Position numbers and translations under genes: made by a program
Origin: Armatimonadota bacterium
Lineage (GTDB): Bacteria; Armatimonadota; Fervidibacteria; Fervidibacterales; Fervidibacteraceae
Assembly (NCBI GenBank): GCA_025060305.1
Contig: JANXCD010000003.1
Location: 1-39,126, forward strand
DNA: 39,126 bases
Reading direction: 5' to 3'
In this document: positions 18,605-28,682 of the stretch, one piece after another
Position numbering within the stretch: position 1 is the first letter of the stretch
How the letters are laid out: the number at the start of each line of letters is the position of its first letter
Notes under the pieces: generated by a model
What the model was told of the DNA's origin: nothing
Databases searched by the model: none
Seen by the model: the letters and a program-made list of their open reading frames with translations, nothing else

Positions 18605-20614
18605 ATGGACAACTTGGTCTCTATGCTCACTCCAGTTGCTCCAATTTTAGGAATTGCTGGAGTAGCAATTGCCGGCTACAATTACTTGTCAATGCTCAAG
18701 CGTCCTGAAGGCACTGAGCGAATGCGTTGGTATGCTGAAGCCATTCACGATGGTGCAATGACTTTCCTCAAGCGAGAGTATCAAGCCATTTCAATTTTCG
18801 TTGTTGTGATGTTTGCAGTTTTGACTTTCGCTTTTTGGCAGAAGTCTCCTTTAATTGGTCTGGCTTATGTTTTTGGTGCTGTTTGTTCTTTATCGGCGGG
18901 CTTCTTGGGCATGAAGGCATCAACCCGAAGTGGAGTTAGGACAACAGAAGCAGCGAGGCAAAATGGCATGGGCGATGCTCTTGTTGTCGCCTTTACTGGT
19001 GGTTCGGTTATGGGTTTAGCAGTTGCTGCTTTGGGCTTACTTGGTTTAGGTGTTGTCATGCTTTTGGGCAGAGAAATTGAAACTTCTGTCTTGCTTCAAT
19101 ATTTGACTGGCTTTTCAATGGGAGCATCTTCGGTGGCTTTGTTCGCTCGTGTTGGTGGCGGAATTTACACCAAGAGCGCAGATGTTGGTGCTGACTTGGT
19201 AGGGAAAGTTGAAGCGGGAATTCCTGAAGATGACCCTCGCAACCCCGCTGTTTTAGCCGATAATGTTGGCGATAATGTTGGTGACACTGCTGGCATGGGT
19301 GCTGATTTATTTGAAAGTTATGTTGGCTCGGTTGTTGCAGCCATAGTTGTTGGTGCTTCCCTTGGTGCTGTTCGTGAAGAAGCATGGCGATGGATGACTT
19401 TGCCACTCGGTTTGATTTCCCTTGGTTTGGTCACTTCGGTTATAGGGGTTTTATCAATTCGTGCTTTCCGAAACCTTGAGCCTCAATGGGCCTTAAATGC
19501 TGCTGTTGGCATTTCTGTTTTGGCGTTCATTATTATTTCGGCTTGGCTTATCCCTGCTTGGGTTGGTTCTTTTGCTCCCTTTTGGTCAACTTTGGCTGGT
19601 TTACTTGCAGGTCTTTTCGTTGGCGGAGTTAGTCAATTTTACACCAGCGGTCCTCCCATAAAAGAAATTGCTCACTCTGCTAAGTATGGTGCTGCAACCA
19701 ATATTTTGGCTGGTGTCGCTGTCGGCTATTTAAGCACTGTCTTGCCTCTGATTGGTATCGCTGCTGCTATTTGGGCTGCTTACGCCACTAACGGTCTTTA
19801 TGGAATTGCCCTTGCAGGTGTTGGGATGCTGGCTACTATTGGCATCGTCATGAGCACTGATAGTTACGGACCAATTGCTGACAATGCAGGTGGCATCGCT
19901 GAAGTTGCAGGTTTTGGTGAAAATGTCAGGCGCATAACCGACAAGTTAGATGCTTTGGGCAACACCACTGCTGCCGTAGGTAAAGGTTTCGCTATTGGCA
20001 GTGCTGCTTTAACTGCATTGGCACTTTTCGCTGCTTACCAACAACAAGCCCAATTGAAAACCATAAACTTGACTGATGCAGCAACATTGGTTGGACTGTT
20101 CATAGGTGTTGCTATGCCTTGTTTGTTTGCAGCGTTAACTCTCAGAGCAGTGAGCAGGGCTGCTGATCAAATGGTTGAAGAAGTCCGCAGGCAATTCAGA
20201 GAATATGGCATCTTGGAAGGGAAAGGTCAGCCTGATTACAACAAATGCGTTGACATCGTTACCAAGTCGGCACTCAAGGAAATGGTTTTGCCCAGCATTT
20301 CAGCAGTGTTAGCCCCTTTGCTTGTCGGCTTTCTACTCGGAAAGGAGGCACTCGGCGGTTTCCTCTCTGGAGCGTTGGCTATGGGGGTTGCTATCGGTTT
20401 GATGATGGCTAACTCAGGTGGTGCTTGGGATAACGCAAAGAAGTGGATTGAAGAAGGAAATCTCGGGGGCAAAGGAAGCAGCGCTCACAAAGCAGCAGTT
20501 GTCGGCGATACTGTCGGCGATCCCTTCAAAGATACGACAGGACCGAGCATGAACATCCTCATCAAGTTAATGAGCATCGTCGCCCTTGTATTTGCACCCT
20601 TGTTCTTCAAATGA
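18605..20614 (+). CDS. hppA: Membrane-bound (V-type) pyrophosphatase, K+-dependent type by motif
   Basis: [47 protein letters not shown] and [24 protein letters not shown]. Start re-assigned from GTG 18527 to ATG 18605 (AAAGGAGGG upstream). Confidence 0.93.
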   Translation: MDNLVSMLTPVAPILGIAGVAIAGYNYLSMLKRPEGTERMRWYAEAIHDGAMTFLKREYQAISIFVVVMFAVLTFAFWQKSPLIGLAYVFGAVCSLSAGFLGMKASTRSGVRTTEAARQNGMGDALVVAFTGGSVMGLAVAALGLLGLGVVMLLGREIETSVLLQYLTGFSMGASSVALFARVGGGIYTKSADVGADLVGKVEAGIPEDDPRNPAVLADNVGDNVGDTAGMGADLFESYVGSVVAAIVVGASLGAVREEAWRWMTLPLGLISLGLVTSVIGVLSIRAFRNLEPQWALNAAVGISVLAFIIISAWLIPAWVGSFAPFWSTLAGLLAGLFVGGVSQFYTSGPPIKEIAHSAKYGAATNILAGVAVGYLSTVLPLIGIAAAIWAAYATNGLYGIALAGVGMLATIGIVMSTDSYGPIADNAGGIAEVAGFGENVRRITDKLDALGNTTAAVGKGFAIGSAALTALALFAAYQQQAQLKTINLTDAATLVGLFIGVAMPCLFAALTLRAVSRAADQMVEEVRRQFREYGILEGKGQPDYNKCVDIVTKSALKEMVLPSISAVLAPLLVGFLLGKEALGGFLSGALAMGVAIGLMMANSGGAWDNAKKWIEEGNLGGKGSSAHKAAVVGDTVGDPFKDTTGPSMNILIKLMSIVALVFAPLFFK

Positions 20615-20776
20615 TGGTTGTGAGCAAAAGCCTTTTGTCAAGTAATCGTTTCGCTCTTTAATGCAAACTTTGCTGATGGCATATGATGTGCAAGTTGGGA
20701 GATAGACAAGTTAACAGCGATTAAAAGACACTCAAAGCACAAAGCAAGGCACTCAACTTCAAATTTACGAGAACCG

Positions 20777-21886
20777 TCATCTTTGTGCCAGTTTTTTTAG
20801 CCTTAAAAGAGACCAAGTGAAGAACTTGTGCAAGTTAGCAGCCAAACTTGAGATGGGCTTATCGGCTTGCCAGAGGAAAAGGTGAAAGTTTTGTTGAGTT
20901 ACCGTGCCAAATTGGGCTTTATAGGTTTCGTTGCCACGCATGAAATCAAAAATTTTCGCTCCCTCCCTCTGCGCTTCGTCAACCACTTTCGCCAGCAAAA
21001 CTTTGCCGACACTGTATTTGGCAAATTGGGGGTTGAAACCGCAAGTGTAAAAGCCAGAGTAATCGCCACATTTGAAAGCGTAATAGGCAGCAGCAACAAA
21101 ATCGTCAAGGCTAAGCCAGTGAAGACGCAACCAACCTCGCATCAGCAATCTTTTTGCCAACTCAATGTGAAACCTTTTGACTTTCGGAAAGATGAAAACG
21201 CCCGTTTGTCCCACTTGACCCCAGCGAAGCCGATGGAGCGCAAGGAGTTGCTGCATTATTCGCTCAACCTCTTCAGTGTTTTGGGCAAGCGAAAATTGAA
21301 CCTTAAAGTTACGCAAAATTTGTCTCTCTCTCCTTTTGATTTGCTCCCTCAAGGATTTACTTGCTCGTTCACGCCAAGAGCCAGAATGGTTATCAAAGGA
21401 TATTCTGTGACAAATTTCGCCTGCCAAAACACTCACCCTGATTTCGTTAGGCAAATGGCTTTTTTTCAACGCCAGTATCGCTTGACTATCTGTTGGCAAC
21501 TCGTAAAGCGCAATGACATCCCAAAAGGAACGATTGTCAAAGAGCCATTGCCAGATGTGTTTTGTCAACTCTTGAAAACCTTTGCGTGTCAGAAAGTCAT
21601 TGTAATCTGCGCTGCCACTACCGATGAACCGAACAATTCGGACGAAAGGCAAGAAAGGCGAGATTGAAGAAAAAAGTGGCGCCGCTGCCAACAAATTTTT
21701 GCCTTCGGTGACAGCGATGACCATCAACTTACCTTGCCCGAAAAATTTCCACCAAGTCGTTAGCCACTCGTGACTGAGGAAGATGCGTGCTTCAAAGGCG
21801 GTGCTGTTAGCGAGCAAATCGTCCCACTCTTTTTGCCATCTTGACCATTGGTCTAATTCAGTGAAGACTTTGATTTTGAAACTCAT
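20777..21886 (-). CDS. CelD/BcsL-type acyltransferase (GNAT/FemAB-like, Acetyltransf_6)
   Basis: FIGSGSADYNDFLTRKGFQEL and C-terminal KIFDFMRGNETYKAQFGT are typical of the family. Confidence 0.8.
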   Translation of the reverse strand: MSFKIKVFTELDQWSRWQKEWDDLLANSTAFEARIFLSHEWLTTWWKFFGQGKLMVIAVTEGKNLLAAAPLFSSISPFLPFVRIVRFIGSGSADYNDFLTRKGFQELTKHIWQWLFDNRSFWDVIALYELPTDSQAILALKKSHLPNEIRVSVLAGEICHRISFDNHSGSWRERASKSLREQIKRRERQILRNFKVQFSLAQNTEEVERIMQQLLALHRLRWGQVGQTGVFIFPKVKRFHIELAKRLLMRGWLRLHWLSLDDFVAAAYYAFKCGDYSGFYTCGFNPQFAKYSVGKVLLAKVVDEAQREGAKIFDFMRGNETYKAQFGTVTQQNFHLFLWQADKPISSLAANLHKFFTWSLLRLKKLAQR

Positions 21887-21889
21887 GGC

Positions 21890-23152
21890 TCATTCCTGCT
21901 CTTCTGCTTCCACAGGTCTTTTTGAGAGTTCGTAACTCAGCCAGAAAGTCAGCAAAAAGGCTAAGGCGAGAAAAGAAGCGCCAACGATAAAAGGAAACTT
22001 CAAACCCAAAGCCTTGCTGCTTGAAAACTTAATCACCAATTCAGCGATAATTCCGCCAACTGGAGCGCCAAAAATCGCTCCGATGCCTTGACCGCCGTAA
22101 ATCAAGCCGACCGCAGCACCTCTCTCTTGGTCAGTTACAATTTCGCTGACTAACGCTAAAGCAGCGGGAAAGGCTAAAAGCCAAACAAAACCGATAAGCA
22201 CACCCAACCCAGCAATAACGAAAATGCTCTTAGCAAAAGGGAAAAGAGCAAGCGCAATTGAGGCGCTCAAAAGAGCAATGCGCAGAGAAGTCTCGTGTCC
22301 AATATCGTCGGAAATCCTTCCAACTGGAACTGCCATCAAAGCAAGCGCACCAGCAGTAAAACCTATTCCCAATCCGAGTTCCAAGTCAGTCAAATGCAAA
22401 ATTTGCTTGGCGTAGGGGACGATGACTGGAACTTGCATTGATGCAGCAAATTGACTGACACCAAAGACGGCTGCAAGGACAAAAACGGGGCGAGATAAGG
22501 CTGGCAGCCGAGCAAAACGAGGCTTGAACAAAAAGCGTTGATTTGTTTTGCTTTTTCTATCTCCCTGATCCTTTGATGAAGGCAAAAAAAGGAGAACCAG
22601 AATGCCAGCAAAGGTCAAAATTACAGCCGTGATGAAAAAGGCATGAGTGTAAGTTCCTGCATGGTGGTGAAGCAAAAATCCCAAAGCAGCGCTAATTCCC
22701 AAACCACTCAAGTAACTCAGATTGAGAATGCCTATCATCCCTGCACGATGTTCCTCAGGGGAATGGTCGGCTACGAAAGCAGCAATTGCAGGGAAAAAAG
22801 CGGCAAAGCCAACCCCTGTCAGCGGGAAAAGCAACATAACAGCATGGTGGTTGCTAACTGAACCGAGCAAAAGAGTGGTGAAAATGGCAATTAGCAAACC
22901 AATCAACATCACAATCTTCCTACCCCATCGGTCGCTCAAAGCGCCAAAAGGCGCTTTCAAAAAAGTTTCAACAGCAAGGTAGCCTGAAAAAGCCAAACCC
23001 GTAACATAGGGAGGCGCTTTGAGTTCATCACTCAAGTAAAAGTTGACAAAGGGAATGAGAGCGCCAAAGGCGATATCCGCCAAAAAGGAAATGACAAGAG
23101 TTCGTCTCAAAATTGGCTCTCGCTTCCAAAGTTCAAAATATGCCGAAAGCAC
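21890..23152 (-). CDS. Major facilitator superfamily transporter
   Basis: About 12 hydrophobic segments; FGALSDRWGRKIVMLIGLL (MFS loop 2-3 motif) and VPVGRISDDIGHETSLRIALL. GTG start at 23152. Confidence 0.88.
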   Translation of the reverse strand: MLSAYFELWKREPILRRTLVISFLADIAFGALIPFVNFYLSDELKAPPYVTGLAFSGYLAVETFLKAPFGALSDRWGRKIVMLIGLLIAIFTTLLLGSVSNHHAVMLLFPLTGVGFAAFFPAIAAFVADHSPEEHRAGMIGILNLSYLSGLGISAALGFLLHHHAGTYTHAFFITAVILTFAGILVLLFLPSSKDQGDRKSKTNQRFLFKPRFARLPALSRPVFVLAAVFGVSQFAASMQVPVIVPYAKQILHLTDLELGLGIGFTAGALALMAVPVGRISDDIGHETSLRIALLSASIALALFPFAKSIFVIAGLGVLIGFVWLLAFPAALALVSEIVTDQERGAAVGLIYGGQGIGAIFGAPVGGIIAELVIKFSSSKALGLKFPFIVGASFLALAFLLTFWLSYELSKRPVEAEEQE

Positions 23153-23223
23153 ATCTGTTCGCTCCCTTTCTCTCGCAAAGTTAAGCGAAATCAGAACTTA
23201 AGCATTTGAAGCCGTTTTGTAGG

Positions 23224-23239
23224 GTCAGACGATAGTCTG
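23224..23239. repeat. Short hairpin (TGTAGGG-type element)
   Basis: TGTAGGGT-CAGAC-GATA-GTCTG-CCTGAAAAA. Confidence 0.45.
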
Positions 23240-23430
23240 CCTGAAAAATGTTCACAAAAAGTTAATTGTTCGGTCGGGTTTCATTCGCACCTACCTTCAA
23301 CTTCATAACTTCTGCGAAATACTTGAAGGGACTTTCGGAGAACGAAAAAACCAACCCAATTGGAAACTGCTCAAAAGAAGCATCAACACAAACAGGTTAC
23401 TTACTGTCCTTAGCGCCAAAAATAACTTTG

Positions 23431-24735
23431 TCAATCTCCGACGATGCGAATAGTGGTGCACAAAGAGAATCGGCGTCCACCGTTTTCATAGACAAGTTCG
23501 GCAAAGGCTGCTGCATAGCCACTTTCTGGTTTTTGCAAAAGGAATTTCACTTCCTCTCCTTCAAGGGCAAGGGTTTTGCTTGACCATTTTGCATCTCGGA
23601 AATCTTTGCTGGATGACTGGGCTGTCCAAATCATAATTTCCTTTGGCATCGGTTCTGAGCGGATGGTGAGAATTTGGTTTGAGTTCTCGCTTTTCCAGTT
23701 CCAACTGACCTTAGGAAACTCAATGCGACCAGCAAGGTATTGGAAGAAGGCAACAAGTGTCCTCAAAACTCTGTCAATCCCACCTTCAAGCCCATGACCT
23801 GCGTTGGGCACATAAAGGATGTGTTTTTCGCCAGGTAAGTCGTAGAAGTAAAAGTTGGCTGCAGTGAGCGCCCAGTAGCGGTCATTTGTGCCATTGATGA
23901 TGAGTTTGGGCATCTTCAATCTATCACGGTAAAAGTAAGGGTCAACAATTTGAACGAGTTCTCGTGCCTTGCCATTACCGACAACAAGGTCAACAAGACC
24001 ACGCTTAACATACTCGTTTATTTGCTCGCTGTAAGTTCCGAAGACTTCCTTCTGGTGCTTCATTTGTGCTGGAATGTTCAAGTTATCGTAAACGATGGGT
24101 GCTATTCCTTTAACCCGATTGGGGTCTGCAACAGCGGTAAGCCAACTCGTCCAGCCACGCTTTGACGCTCCAGTAACAAGGAAGCCATTGACTTTTGTGT
24201 TTAATTCCTTTTCTGCAAATTGCTGAATTGCATCCATCGCTTTGACAGCGCTTTTGGTCATAGGTAGCAGGCAAGCCCATTCTCTATCGCCAGTCTCTAA
24301 AACCTTGACGAAGGTGTGGGCAATTAAATCGTCTTCAACGAGACCTTCAAAAAGCGGTTGATTTGGAACGGCAAACAAGACAGAGACGATGGCTTGAATT
24401 TGAGCGGCTATGGTAGAAGCGAGCAACCTCATTTGGATGTCTCCTCTGCTCTCTGTGCTTCCACCAGCGATGACCAAAACAGACAAATCCGTTGTGACCT
24501 TAGAGGGTTGAATGACAAGGAGAGTGTGCCGCCAATTGATTTCTTTCCAACGCTGAGATGTCAATTTGAGTTCGTAGATGGTGACGCCCAAAGGTGTTTC
24601 GCTTTTGCCCTCTAAAACCCAAGAGAAGGCTTCATCATCACGGTTAACATAGTCCAAAAGCAAAGGCTTTTGTTGCTGACCATAAATCTCAAGCAAAATC
24701 ACAAAGCAAACCAAAATCAACCAAAAGCAACGCAT
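23431..24735 (-). CDS. PhoPQ-activated pathogenicity-related (PqaA-type) alpha/beta hydrolase-like secreted protein
   Basis: Signal-like N-terminus; VTGASKRGWTSWLTAVADPNRVKGIAPIVYDNLNI; PKLIINGTNDRYWALTAANFYFYDLPGEKHILYVPNAGHGL. Confidence 0.85.
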   Translation of the reverse strand: MRCFWLILVCFVILLEIYGQQQKPLLLDYVNRDDEAFSWVLEGKSETPLGVTIYELKLTSQRWKEINWRHTLLVIQPSKVTTDLSVLVIAGGSTESRGDIQMRLLASTIAAQIQAIVSVLFAVPNQPLFEGLVEDDLIAHTFVKVLETGDREWACLLPMTKSAVKAMDAIQQFAEKELNTKVNGFLVTGASKRGWTSWLTAVADPNRVKGIAPIVYDNLNIPAQMKHQKEVFGTYSEQINEYVKRGLVDLVVGNGKARELVQIVDPYFYRDRLKMPKLIINGTNDRYWALTAANFYFYDLPGEKHILYVPNAGHGLEGGIDRVLRTLVAFFQYLAGRIEFPKVSWNWKSENSNQILTIRSEPMPKEIMIWTAQSSSKDFRDAKWSSKTLALEGEEVKFLLQKPESGYAAAFAELVYENGGRRFSLCTTIRIVGD

Positions 24736-24822
24736 GTCCTATCCCTCCTCTCTTAAACTGATTCGCTTTCAAATTTGGCTCGTCATTGCTGTTTGCAATT
24801 TTATCACTAAGCAGGGCAAGCA

Positions 24823-25953
24823 TCACTGGCTAACACTGGCAATAATTTTGACGAGCAAATCAACGCTTTGGAGCGCCGAAGGGATGTCAAGCCTTTCGTT
24901 TTCGGGAGAATGAGGGCTTTCTTCACCGCAGCAAATCAAAAGGCATTTAATTCCATGCTCATTGAAAATGTTGGCATCACTGCCACCACCTGTTATCTCC
25001 CATTGAGGCTCAAGTCCCATCTTAGCCAAAGCCGATTTTATCAACTGAGAAGGTGGGTCATCTTCAGTGATTTTGAAAGAGCGGTAACTTTCAGTGACCT
25101 CAACTTCCGCTTTGCCACCACCTTTTTGAGCCTCGGTCTCAAGGAGTGAAACCATGTGGGCAATTTGAGCCTCCAACTTTTTCAAGTCATGACTTCTTGC
25201 TTCACCCCAAATTTGAACTTCTTCGGGCACGATGTTAGTTGCCAAGCCGCCCCTTATAATGCCGATGTTGGCGGTAGTCTCTTGGTCAATTCGCCCAAGC
25301 CTCATCGCAGCAATCGCTCTCGCTGCCAATTGAATGGCGTTGATGCCCCTTTCAGGTGATACTCCTGCATGCGCTGCTTTGCCTTTGACAACTGCCCGCA
25401 AATTCTTTTGTGAAGGCGCTTGAACGATAACTTTGTTGATGGGTGGACCACTATCAAGGACGAAACCAAATTTTGAGTTTATGCGTGAGTAGTCCAAATT
25501 CTTTGCCCCAAGCAAACCGACTTCTTCAGCGACAGTGAAGACGATTTCAATGGGACCGTGTTTGATGCCATCCTCCTTAAGAACACGCAAAAATTCAAGT
25601 AAGACACAAACTCCTGCTTTGTTATCAGCGCCTAAAATTGTTTTGCCGTCGGAGCGAACTTTATCGTCTTCAATAATGGGATTGACATTCTCGCATGGGA
25701 CAACAGTGTCCAAATGGGCATTGAAAAATAGAGGCTCAACACCGTTGACATTACCTTGAACTTTGACTATCAAATTGCCTTGCTCTCCTCCGAAGGCTTT
25801 GCCAGCATCGTCCTCTTCAACTTCAACCGTTAGACCTATCACTTCTATCTTCGCTTTGACTGCTTGAGCGACTTTTCCTTCCTTGCCTGAAGGACTTGGT
25901 ATGCGAACCAATTCCAAGAAATCGTTCAAAAAACGCTCCCTATTGACAGGCAT
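24823..25953 (-). CDS. M20-family peptidase, PepT-like
   Basis: RIPSPSGKEGKVAQAV; LFFNAHLDTVVP; DGKTILGADNKAGVCVLLEFL; FTVAEEVGLLGAKNL; TGGGSDANIFNEHGI. Start re-assigned to ATG 25953 (AAAGGAG upstream). Confidence 0.9.
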   Translation of the reverse strand: MPVNRERFLNDFLELVRIPSPSGKEGKVAQAVKAKIEVIGLTVEVEEDDAGKAFGGEQGNLIVKVQGNVNGVEPLFFNAHLDTVVPCENVNPIIEDDKVRSDGKTILGADNKAGVCVLLEFLRVLKEDGIKHGPIEIVFTVAEEVGLLGAKNLDYSRINSKFGFVLDSGPPINKVIVQAPSQKNLRAVVKGKAAHAGVSPERGINAIQLAARAIAAMRLGRIDQETTANIGIIRGGLATNIVPEEVQIWGEARSHDLKKLEAQIAHMVSLLETEAQKGGGKAEVEVTESYRSFKITEDDPPSQLIKSALAKMGLEPQWEITGGGSDANIFNEHGIKCLLICCGEESPHSPENERLDIPSALQSVDLLVKIIASVSQ

Positions 25954-26144
25954 TGCTACATCACTCCTTTCTCTCGGTTTTAATGCTACGACAATCTTTG
26001 CATTTTGAAGCAAAGAACGATTTGGCATTTCGCTTTTTACTCAAATTTTCGTTGACTTAATTGGAAGCAGATGAAATCAGCCTGAAAAATTTTAACAGGC
26101 TTCACTTGCGCTTACGATTGGACAAAATTTCTCGTTCAGTTGTA

Positions 26145-26193
26145 GGGGCAGGTAGAGCCTGCCCAAAAATTCTTCAGGCGGGTTTCACCTGCC
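26145..26193. repeat. Tandem pair of related hairpins
   Basis: GGGCAGG-TAGAG-CCTGCCC (26145-26163) and GGCGGGT-TTC-ACCTGCC (26177-26193, one G.U pair). Confidence 0.6.
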
Positions 26194-26396
26194 CTCCCTC
26201 CCACCAACAACCTTTCAAGCAAAGAGCGCTGCATTTGCATCAGAGGAAAAATCTTTGCCAAACTTTGCATCAAGCAACGGAGAAGATTATCCGATGAATT
26301 TTTTGCTATGATTTTTCAAGCGAATTTCTTTGTTACAAGGCAAAACTAATTGCGTAAGTTCTGTCGTGAAAACGCTAAAGGGGGAGATGAGTTGCT

Positions 26397-27059
26397 ATGG
26401 CTTTCAGTGAAGAGTTATGGCGAAGCATTGAGGGAATTTTTACTCGGATACTTGAACACCCGTTCCTGAAAGGCTTGACGGACGGAACACTTGACGAAGA
26501 GGCTTTCCAGTTCTATGTCGTCCAAGACGCTCTCTACTTGCGTGACTTTGCTCGTGGTTTAGCAATATTGGGCGCAAAAGCGCCAGAAGACAATTGGCTT
26601 GTTATGTTTTGCGAGCATGCAAAAACTGCTATCGTTGTTGAGCGTTCACTGCATGAAAGTTTCTTCCGAGAGTGGGGTATCACAGATGAGAAAGTTTATT
26701 CAACTCCGATGGCTCCTACAAACCTGCTTTACACTAACTATTTGCTCCGAGTTGCCTACGAGCGACCTTTTCACGAGGTCATAGGTGCATTTTTGCCTTG
26801 CTATTGGATTTACTTGGAAGTTGGCAAAAATCTTGAACTAAAAGGTTCACCCAATCCGCTATATCGGCGTTGGATTGATACTTACTCAAGTGCCGAATAC
26901 GAAAGTGTCGTTCGCCAAGTTATTGAAGCAGCAAACAAAATTGCTGAAACTCTCACTGACGCCCAACGGGAAGCGATGCGACGACATTTTGTGATGACGA
27001 GCAAAATGGAGTGGATGTTTTGGGACATGGGCTACAGAAAGGAAGAATGGCAAGTTTGA
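26397..27059 (+). CDS. tenA: TenA/thiaminase II family aminopyrimidine aminohydrolase-like protein (TenA_C type)
   Basis: FQFYVVQDALYLRDFARGLAILGAKAP and FLPCYWIYLEVG, containing the expected catalytic Cys context. GGGGGAGATGAG ribosome-binding site. Confidence 0.9.
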   Translation: MAFSEELWRSIEGIFTRILEHPFLKGLTDGTLDEEAFQFYVVQDALYLRDFARGLAILGAKAPEDNWLVMFCEHAKTAIVVERSLHESFFREWGITDEKVYSTPMAPTNLLYTNYLLRVAYERPFHEVIGAFLPCYWIYLEVGKNLELKGSPNPLYRRWIDTYSSAEYESVVRQVIEAANKIAETLTDAQREAMRRHFVMTSKMEWMFWDMGYRKEEWQV

Positions 27060-27206
27060 TTGCTTTCAACTCGTAACCTTTATGTCCTTTTGAAATTTGA
27101 ACGAAGGATTTGCTCTTTACTTCAAGTGTTGTTGGTGAAGGCTTTTTCATCATCATGTTATGGGCTTTAGAAATTTCTCCAAATGAATTCGGTGCTCATT
27201 TTGTTT

Positions 27207-27239
27207 GTCATCAACCACTGGCTAAAGCCAGTGGCATGG
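27207..27239 (-). repeat. 33-bp palindrome-containing dispersed repeat, copy 2 (inverted relative to copy 1)
   Basis: GTCATCAA-CCACTGGC-TAAA-GCCAGTGG-CATGG; exact reverse complement of 18506-18538. Confidence 0.85.
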
Positions 27240-27361
27240 CTAACTGCGCACTAACGAACTTTTGGGTCAGGTGGACATCAAGTGCGAACATGCTCATCTT
27301 CTGCCACTGCCCTTTAAGTATCATTCCATCGCCATTGCTGCTTTGACTTACGAATTCACCT

Positions 27362-28357
27362 TTACTGAGGCAAGGACAATGCCTTTCCACCTGATTTTGC
27401 TGATCGTTCGGCATATTCCATAACTGCAATCACTTTCATTGCTTGTTCAGGCTTGATGGCTAACTCTTCACCGTGAAGCAAATGGTTGGCGATATTGCGG
27501 TAAAACTCATGCCAATTGCTTTGCCGATAGGGAATTTTTGTTTCTGCTGGGTTGCCATTGACGAAGAATTTGATGCGGAACTGGTTTTCTTCGCTAACTA
27601 TTGCTCCATCTGTGCCCAAGATAAACCATCTTGGCTTGGTCTCAGCGGAAATGGTTGAAAACTGAACATCTGCAATTGCACCGTTAGCGAACCTAATGAA
27701 GGCTTGAACATGGTCTTCAATAGAGACATCTTGCCATTTGATTTTGTGGAACGAACCTGTGACACTTTGGATTTCGTGGGGTATGATTTGCAAAAGCCAC
27801 CAAAGATAATGAGCGCCCCAATCGTAGAATAATCCACCTGATGCCTTTTTATCCGAGCGCCACGCCCAACTCGGCTTGTGATAACCACCGCCGAACATCT
27901 CAACATGGAAAATTTCACCGATAAGTCCACTTTGCAAAATCTCACGCAAAGCCAAAAAATCACCGTCCCAATGGCGGTTGTGGTAAACAGTCAGCATCAA
28001 GCCCTTTTGTTTCGCTGTCTCTATCATCGCTTTTGCTTCCTTGACAGTGATGCACATCGGCTTCTCAACGATAACATGCTTGCCTGCCTTCAGGCATTTT
28101 AGAGTTAATGGTGCATGAGTGTTGTGGGGTGTGACGATAACCGCAAGTTCAAAATCTTCATGAGCCAACAAATCCTCCACGCTTTGATAGGTGTTGATTT
28201 GCGGAAAATCCCTTTTTGCTTCTTCCAATCGCTTTGAGTTGACATCGCAAATTGCTACTAACTTCATTGCATTCGTCTGCTCAATTTGCTCAGAATGGAA
28301 CTTGCCCATGCCATAGCCAATGACAGCGCAACGAATTTCTTTCATTCCCTTCACCAT
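27362..28357 (-). CDS. Gfo/Idh/MocA family oxidoreductase
   Basis: IRCAVIGYGMGKFHSEQIEQTNAMKLVAICDVN (Rossmann) and AGKHVIVEKPMCITVKEAKAMIETAKQKGLMLTVYHNRHWDGDF. Confidence 0.92.
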   Translation of the reverse strand: MVKGMKEIRCAVIGYGMGKFHSEQIEQTNAMKLVAICDVNSKRLEEAKRDFPQINTYQSVEDLLAHEDFELAVIVTPHNTHAPLTLKCLKAGKHVIVEKPMCITVKEAKAMIETAKQKGLMLTVYHNRHWDGDFLALREILQSGLIGEIFHVEMFGGGYHKPSWAWRSDKKASGGLFYDWGAHYLWWLLQIIPHEIQSVTGSFHKIKWQDVSIEDHVQAFIRFANGAIADVQFSTISAETKPRWFILGTDGAIVSEENQFRIKFFVNGNPAETKIPYRQSNWHEFYRNIANHLLHGEELAIKPEQAMKVIAVMEYAERSAKSGGKALSLPQ

Positions 28358-28484
28358 TGTCCATCACCTTCTGATGTGATTTTTGACGCAAAGGCAGTTC
28401 TTACGAGCCACTGAAATTTGGCTTAAAAAGAAAGCCTAAATTAGTTGGCTTTAGAGCCTAAAACATAAAAACTTCACGCACAAT

Positions 28485-28503
28485 AGCGAGCAAGCCGCTC
28501 GCT
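28485..28503. repeat. Perfect 7-bp stem hairpin
   Basis: AGCGAGC-AAGCC-GCTCGCT. Confidence 0.6.
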
Positions 28504-28523
28504 AATTTTATGGTTTTTCGGAA

Positions 28524-28549
28524 GGCAAGTCTATGGCTTGCCGATTTTT
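28524..28549 (+). terminator. Hairpin followed by T-run, terminator-like in + orientation
   Basis: GGCAAG-TCTATGG-CTTGCC-GATTTTTT upstream of glyQ. Confidence 0.45.
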
Positions 28550-28682
28550 TATCAGTCATTAGCCTAATCATCCGAAGTTTCTTTGCATCGGCTATAAGCC
28601 AACGCTACTTTGTGTTATTTTATGTCAGCGTTAAAGGGTGAGTGCTATCTTTTAGTAAAGTGATGTTGTGGAGGTGATAACT

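Noticed and set aside
20867-21667. 266-aa plus-strand ORF opposite the CelD-like gene
   Set aside because: Long but antisense to a gene with clear CelD motifs; its translation has no recognisable domain or RBS.
26061-26297. 78-aa plus-strand ORF
   Set aside because: Covers the tandem hairpins and has no protein-like features; non-coding repeat DNA.
27110-27346. 78-aa plus-strand ORF
   Set aside because: Spans the intergenic palindrome (translated as PLAKASGMA); such ORFs come from the repeat and are not genes.
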